From Calycina herbarum (taxonomy: Eukaryota > Ascomycota > Leotiomycetes > Helotiales > Pezizellaceae), in contig LLEY01000214.1 in the NCBI GenBank assembly GCA_001414485.1, positions 27,081 to 91,080 of the forward strand: DNA of 64,000 bases, written 5' to 3'. Both the position numbers and the translations under genes were made by a program. Positions 57,904 to 64,000 of the stretch are shown here, piece by piece. Position 1 is the first letter of the stretch; every line of letters starts with the position of its first letter. The notes beneath the pieces are model-generated. The model did not search any database. It had not been told where the DNA came from and saw only the letters and a program-made list of their open reading frames with translations.

Positions 57904-60900
57904 ATATCTCTAAACTTATAATAATAAGCTAAGATAATATAACACCTATTATAAAACCGGTCTCGTTGAAATTATATATATTCTTATCTATAATACTATA
58001 TTTATTCTTAAATAACTATATAAGTATAAACTATAGAATAATAATCCGCGGATCTTTAGTTAAAGCTTACTAATAATTATAAGAACGACTCTATCGAGTT
58101 TTTAGCTTAGATATACGCTAAATAAAGTTGTCTAGCTAGTTTCTATCTATAGACTATCTATCGCGCTTCTTTAGTAAGTTATTAGCTATATCTCGTACTA
58201 TATCCTTTATAGGCGAAAACTCTCTCGAATCTTACTTTAATATATATCTAATTATCGCCTCCTTCTCTAGCTTCGTAAGTTTCTTCGAATTAGGCTTGTA
58301 ATCGCGTCTTAGTTAGATTCCGACGCGTCGGCTTAAAATAGTAGATCAAGAGATATTATAGGCCTTTGTAGCGCTTTGTTAAGTAATTAACACGTTGTTT
58401 TTAAGTGTTTAGATAGCTAAGTTAATCTTGTTTTCGTTAGAAGACATTTAGGCGTTGTTTAGTAGAGATAATATAACTAGAAGTTAATAATTATTATAAA
58501 GTTTAAAAAGTGGCCAGCTCGCTTATATAGCTAGCTCGCTTATAAAACACGTTATAAGCTTCTCTTTTTTATTTAGTTATAGATATATTATATCTACTAC
58601 TATATCTAAGGCGTCTATTTCTATTATACTAGGTTTATCTATATTAAAATTATATAAAATAGGTTTTTCTATAAATCTTACTTTAATTCTCTAAAAAGCG
58701 TTCTTAGCTTATTTATTCTAAATAAACTTAATAGCCTTTTTTACTAGTACTAATATTAGTTTAGTAATCTTTATATAGTCTTATATAAACGGATAGTAGA
58801 AGTTTATAAATCTAAGGAAAGACTATATATCCTTTATATTCTCTAGTAACTTCTAGTTTAGAATGTTCTAGATCTTTACTAGATCTATTTCTATTTTTCC
58901 TAAGTTAAATACCTATTCTAGAAAAAGTGTTTAAGTTACTCTAAACTCGTATTTTAAGAGTTTTAGCTAAGAGTCTACTTTTATAAGTTATTATAAAACT
59001 TTCTTAATATATCTCTTATACTTTTCCTTATTTTCTAAGAAGATTAGAATATTATCTAGATAATAGATTACTATTACTTCTAGAAAGTCTCTTAAAATAT
59101 TATTATTCTATCTCTAGTATATAGCTAGTATATTATATAGTCTAAATAGTATAACTGTGTATTTATAGAGATCTAATAGTAAGGTAAATACTATTTTCTA
59201 TTTATTTCTAAATTTTATTTATATAAGTCTATAAGCGTTTTATTAATCTAGTTTTATAAATCGTACTAACTTTCTTAACTTATCTTATAAGTATTAGCTA
59301 GCTAGTATTAGATAAGCGTCCTTAACTATAGTGTTATTAACTTCTCTATAATTAATATATACTCTTCTATCTAGGTTATTCTTTTTCTTAATAATAAGTA
59401 TATTTAAAGTAATTAGTAACTTAGATTTTCTAATATATCTCTTTTTAATACTTTCTTTTATATAACTTTCTATTCTCTATAGACTTTTCTAGTTATATAA
59501 CTAAAGCTTTTACTTTAAGAGATAATAACTCTCTTTTAATTTAATCTTATAATTCTATAAGCGATATTCTAGTAAGGCTCGTAAGTCTTCTAGGTTTTTA
59601 AATAATACCTTAAATTCTCTATACTATATAGGTATTTCGTTATTAGCTATCTTACTAACCTATAGAGAACCCTAGACTAGGTGTTCTAACGTATTAGAAG
59701 AGATAGCGCTAATCTTATTCTAGCTTTATAGTTATAATTATAAACCTATATAATTATATTAACTAAAGATTATTATTTAAGCCTTCTAATTAATATCTAG
59801 ATTATGTTCTTAAATCTATAATATACTAAGTATTACTTTCTTACTTCTTATTTTAATAATATTAAATTATATATTAGAGTAATATCTTTTAATATTAACT
59901 TTTATTAGAATAGTTTATTAATTAATAATTCCGTTCTAGTATATAACGTCTATTCTATTAACTACCTCTAGGTAGTATAGTCTTATACTTTTAATTAAGA
60001 CGTTTAGCTTCTTTAGAGCTATTAAGAAAAGGAAATTACCTATTACTCTAGAGTTAATTAAGACTTCGAGTTTCTTTTCTCTTATCTTTACTATTACTAT
60101 AAGTTGATTTTCTCTAGTAGAAGTATAAATCTCTAGTTTAATATAATATACCTTAAATCTTTATTTACTAGTATTCTCTTTCTAAGATATTAAGAAGAAC
60201 GTTATCTTTTTATTATTAGAAAAGACTACCTTATATATTAGACTATCTTCTATAGTTCTCTTAGGTTCTAGAAGAGTCTTAATAAAGCATTTCTCTATTA
60301 ACTAGTTTAATATAGTATATAGTTTATAATAAACCTATTTAATAGTTATCTCTTATAAGATTTTAGTAACCTATTATTTACCTTCTACTAGTTAGTAAAA
60401 TTCCTAGATTAGAGTAGCTTATAGGTTTACTTAAATAACTCTAAATATCTACTAATTACCTAATCTCTTAAATAATATTACTATTCTCTTTTCTACCTTT
60501 AGTATCTAATACTTCTTATTAATTTCTAACTTATAATCCTAACTAGGTAGGTAGGTAGTAATATCTAACTTTAGATATCTATTATATTTATTTAAACTCT
60601 CTAGATAATACTATTTCTATTTAGTAGTATTGTTTTTCAGATCTATAACTATCTATAAGTCTCTCTTCTCTAGGTAGTTATTAGATACTATCTACTCTAG
60701 TCCTAGTTTCTTAAGTTTAATAGTTTCTCTTCTAGTAATAAGGCTAACTATAGTTACTTAGTCTTGTTTATTCTATACTATTATATAAGTAGTTAAAACT
60801 ATAGAGTTAACTCTCTAAGAAGAATATAAGCTCTAAAAATTAAGTTTCTAGCTTTCTATATATACCTATCTATTTCCTCTTTTAAAAGTTCTAATAAATA

Positions 60901-61876
60901 CCTATATCTCGTCTTATTTAAGCTTAAGTATTCGTAGATCTACTTCTAATAAGTTAGATACTAATTCTAATAACTCCGATAAACTTATTAATAGTAGTAA
61001 TTTATATTCTACTTAAAGAGACAATTTATACTCTATTTCTAACCGTATATTATTATATTCTTTAAGAAGTAGATCTCTACTATTATTAATATCTTATAAC
61101 TTACTAATTTATAACTTAAGTCCTTCGTTTAACTATAGGTATATAACGCCTACTATTATATCTAAGGTATCTGTTTTAATCTATATACTATAATCTCTAG
61201 CTTCGAGTTTATTATCTATAAGTTTAATTTTATTAAGTAAAGCTACTTTCTTTTAAATAGTAGTATTAACCTGTCCTTTCTCTTTAGAGTCTTTCTTCTT
61301 ACTATACTTATTTACTCTATAACCAGAGAGGCTATAGTTATAATATAAGTTTTACTCGTATTAACGATTTCACTTTTTCTAGAAAAGTTCTTCTTTTTTT
61401 AGAAAGGTCTTTTTCTATATAGCGTTTACCTTCTTACTATACTTAGTATAGAAGTGTTTCTACTTTTCTAACTCTTTACTCTTCTCTCTATATCTAGGGT
61501 TACTCTTTCTAAATTTATATAAGCGGTTATCTAACTAGACGACCTTCTTAATTATATCTATAATAGTTTAAAACTATAAGTTTTATTTAGCTATTTCCTT
61601 ATAAATATATACTTTTAATCCTCTATAAAAGAGTTCTATAAGAGTAATAGTATTCTATTCTAATTTCGTTCTATAACGTTAGAATTTATTAGTATAATCT
61701 ATTACTAATCCGGTTTAGTATAAATCTAAAAGCTTATATATAGTAGTTTAGATAGCGTCGAAGTTTTTAAAGACTTTTCTAATAGTTACTTTAAATCCTC
61801 TCTAAGATTTAAATATAATCTTAATTAATTCTATCTTTCTATTCTTATCCTCGTTTTTAAAGAAATCCTCTAAATA

Positions 61877-63450
61877 TAGTATTAGTATTAGGTAATAATT
61901 ACCTTACTTACTAATAGGCTTTAGGTTTAAACCTTAGTCTATACTAGTTCTTTCTAGTATTGTCTAGAAGATTCAGTTACGTTCTCGGTTACGTAAACAC
62001 GTGATCCTTAGAATCTTCTAGTAACTATTATATTTATAAGCTATAGAAGCTTCTAGTACTTATCCTAGAAGTATATATAGCTCTCTACGATTCTTATACT
62101 TCGTTATAGAAGTAACAGCTTCGCTAAGAAGCTAGAGAACTTATTTTATAGAGACAGTACTGCTTTCTTAATCTTTACTAGTATTTTGTACTATAACCTT
62201 CGGCGTCTATTATAGCCTGACATCTTACTTTTATACCTCTTATTAATTCTCTAATTCGCTTATATAAGATAGATTCCTAGGCTTTAAGAACTACTTTACG
62301 TAGCTTTTTATAAGAAGAGTAGACAGAGAGATAGTATTCTTAAATATAGTCTTTTATCTAATCCTAAATAGTCTCTATTAGGTTCAGATCTAGACTATTA
62401 GCAGGCTACTCTATTACTCTAGGTATAAGTCCTGCCTTCTTAAATATAGACTTTACGAATTTAGAAGTATATTCTTTCGCGTTATCTTATTAAAATAGAA
62501 GATTAGAGTATTACTCTAGTATTTTATCTATAATTAGAATAATAATACTATAATAGGAACCCTCGTTGATTGTCTCCTAATCCTTTTCCTAGAAGAGCTC
62601 TTTATATCTCTTATATTTGCCTGAAATAGTGCTCTAAAACATCTAACCTATCCTCCTTTGATAGCGCGGAGCTATATAGTCCTTGTTAGTTGCTTCCTCC
62701 TTCCTCTAAGTTACCTATAGTTTTATATATATCCTAGGTTATACCTAAGTCTCGTTACTCTAAAGAACAGAGTCCTACTGCTCCTCTGACCACTCTATAT
62801 ACTCTTCTACCTACGCTAATCTAGCCTTCGCATACTCTAGAGTAAGTGGAGGCTTTCTCTTTATAATATATCGGCTAAACCCTTCTCTCTTAAAAGCAGT
62901 TCGGATAGTATACTCTCCGTAATCCTAGCCTAGAATAGCGGGGATCTTACTCCACTGTGTTTATCGATTCTTAGAGGAGGTAGTAACCTATTTAATAAGA
63001 CGCTTACGTTACAGTGAATTAAGAAGGATACGTCTACCGGTTTTCTTCTTTTAGAGAGTAAGACGGTGGGTAAGAGCATAGCAAACTTGATCGTAAGAAT
63101 AGCCTGTTTATAGGGCTATTTAGAAGCGTGTGAAATTAGTATCGAAGAAGAGAGTTTAGATCCGTAGACGGTCGTCGCGAGAGAGCTCTTTACGTAGCTG
63201 TTTTAGCGTTAGAATAGAATAAGAATCTATATTAGATAAGTGTTATAAAGGTTTAGAAAGCAATAGCGGCGCTAGGTAACACTTATTCTAATTAGTAGTA
63301 GCTCTAGTATAGGAAGGAAGCTGCTAGAACGCTTGGCGGAGCTGTTACCCCTGTAACGAAGTAGTTAGAAATCAAGTTAATTAAGTCTTTTACTCTTTAT
63401 CTATACTACTGATTCTATAAAAACGTGATTTAACGATTACCTAACCTACT
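61877..63450 (-). mobile_element. Tc1/mariner-type DNA transposon (RIP-mutated)
   Basis: The minus-strand transposase runs from about 63,200 to 62,178. It has LSRDDRLRI near the start and a helix-turn-helix region (KRKPPLTLEYAKARLA). The catalytic text follows: SNET*V (first Asp lost), DNAKEYTSKFVKSIFKK, PANSLDLNLIETI*D*IKDY, and a C-terminus ending CQAIIDAEGYSTKY. This is a different subfamily from the copy at 27,720. The left edge is set by the break in gypsy C at about 61,877. The right edge is a guess from a weak inverted match (TTAGGTAAT) near 63,440. Confidence 0.75.
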
Positions 63451-64000
63451 CTACACCGATCCTATAACTTATACCTATAGCCTACTCTATAGCCTACTCT
63501 ATAAGTTACCCTATTCCTTCTATAGGTTATAAGCCCGGAGAGCTAACTTTAGGTCTCTGGAATCGATTTGCTTTTCACGTGATACCACGTGACAGAACGT
63601 GACTTCCGGTACCGAATACCGTTATATTCGTAAGTATACTCTCTCTAAATAGTGAAGTCTTTAGTTTTAGAGACCCGTGTCCTAAGTCTCTAAGACAGGA
63701 GCTCTAGCGAGTATAAAGCTAGAGATATAAGTAAATATATATAAAAACTCGTATATATACTACTTATACTTAGACCTGCGGCTATACCTGTTACGATTAC
63801 GTTATCCTATAGCGGGTAGTATAGCCTTCTTCTTAAACTAAGGAGCCTAGGCTTATAGCTACCTTTATATAGAGACTTATATATATAAAGAAGCTAGTAA
63901 GAAGTGGCTGTCTCTACTAGTAGACTTTTAGATTATATAAGACTACTATTATCTATACTTATAAGAAGCTATCCTCGGAGAGGGTTAAGTATAGCTTAAT
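63451..64000. other. Unassigned AT-rich sequence at the right edge
   Basis: Repeat-like, stop-filled DNA with a few unmutated CACGTGA motifs near 63,575-63,605. Element identity cannot be decided from this part. Confidence 0.35.

Larger units (their letters stand above)
51094..58552 (-). mobile_element. Internally deleted pogo/Fot1 transposon 4, host of the copia element
   Basis: Inverted repeats start ACGTGTTTTATAAGCGAGCT and carry a second AAGCGAGCT unit on each side. TA flanks are at 51,092-51,093 and 58,553-58,554. Subtracting the copia insertion and its duplication leaves about 1,125 bp, against roughly 1.8 kb for elements 1-3. The minus-strand transposase starts at 58,447 (MSSNENKINLAI) and continues to a DNA-binding module. 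After the copia element a NREQIIVIEGVN-like piece (in mutated form) jumps straight to the C-terminal KSYKRKYIQS text. Most of the catalytic domain is missing, so this was a non-autonomous copy before RIP. Confidence 0.8.
48158..61877 (-). mobile_element. Ty3/gypsy LTR retrotransposon C (host of a pogo copy that carries a copia element)
   Basis: This minus-strand element is of the same family as element B. Its 3' LTR (48,158-48,621) is preceded by a purine-rich AGAAGAGAATAG tract. Toward higher coordinates come pol C-terminal text (YYYNKRRS*ELILKEKDKVYLV, near 49,690), integrase with a damaged zinc site (near 50,400), and RNase H (SIFDKELLTIVLTLEY near 51,030). After the insertion at 51,094-58,552 it resumes with RNase H (KPSIIEIDA) and reverse transcriptase (LDNILIF near 59,050). 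The gag knuckle near 61,330 has its Cys and His turned to Tyr. The copy ends near 61,877, where a Tc1/mariner element interrupts gag. It is heavily RIP-mutated throughout. Confidence 0.88.

Noticed and set aside
61879..62221. TATTAG...GACA segment that at first looked like a retrotransposon LTR
   Set aside because: The Tc1/mariner transposase C-terminus reads through it (CQAIIDAEGYSTKY), so it is the end of that element.
1..64000. CRISPR arrays, bacterial operons and Shine-Dalgarno sites
   Set aside because: The gene structure (GT-AG introns, peroxin, fungal NLR, RIP) is eukaryotic. The repeated units are transposon ends and minisatellites without array spacing.

Overview
This window looks like part of a filamentous ascomycete (Pezizomycotina) chromosome. 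Its genes carry short GT-AG introns of about 50-90 nt. It encodes peroxin-6, a fungal sterol glucosyltransferase and a fungal NLR-type STAND protein. Its repeats are saturated with C-to-T and G-to-A changes of the kind left by repeat-induced point mutation (RIP). A leotiomycete is a guess, not a demonstration.

Layout. Positions 1-7,840 and 41,225-64,000 are AT-rich, TpA-rich graveyards of mutated transposons, with almost no open frame longer than 60 codons. Between them lies a gene island of about 33 kb with ordinary composition. The left graveyard is a Ty3/gypsy element (1-3,268) inserted into the reverse transcriptase of an older, more mutated Ty3/gypsy element (3,269-7,228). That one abuts an LTR end and a pogo/Fot1 fragment. 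The right graveyard holds three pogo elements, two of them nested in the third (41,559-47,094); the 3' end of a Tad1-type LINE (47,246-48,157); a Ty3/gypsy element (48,158 to about 61,877) carrying a deleted pogo element that itself carries a complete Ty1/copia element (51,575-57,903); and a Tc1/mariner element (about 61,877-63,450). A separate Tc1/mariner copy (27,720-29,052) sits inside the island.

Gene island, left to right: a broken NACHT/ankyrin remnant (about 8,080-8,670, minus); a CHAT-domain caspase-like protease (8,819-11,023, minus); a divergent gasdermin-like candidate (11,498-12,346, plus); a lipase-like/NB-ARC/TPR NLR (12,426-15,553, minus); a membrane-anchored steryl ester hydrolase (17,772-19,613, minus); PEX6 (20,939-25,201, plus); a weak small ORF (25,480-25,860, minus); a secreted Gly/Ser/Pro-rich protein (26,545-27,540, plus); the Tc1 copy; a protein kinase-like gene with four in-frame stops (29,517-31,814, plus); a sterol/UDP-glycosyltransferase with a UIM-like tail (32,091-36,090, minus); a CorA-like two-TM protein (37,354-38,849, minus); and a DUF2235 hydrolase (39,502-41,224, plus) ending at the edge of the AT-rich DNA.

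The most interesting unit is 8,080-15,553. A CHAT protease gene and a candidate pore-forming gasdermin-like gene share a 474-bp divergent promoter, and an NLR gene converges on the gasdermin-like gene from 79 bp away. This is the layout expected of a fungal regulated-cell-death or allorecognition module (sensor, protease, pore-former). It is an inference from gene order and motifs.
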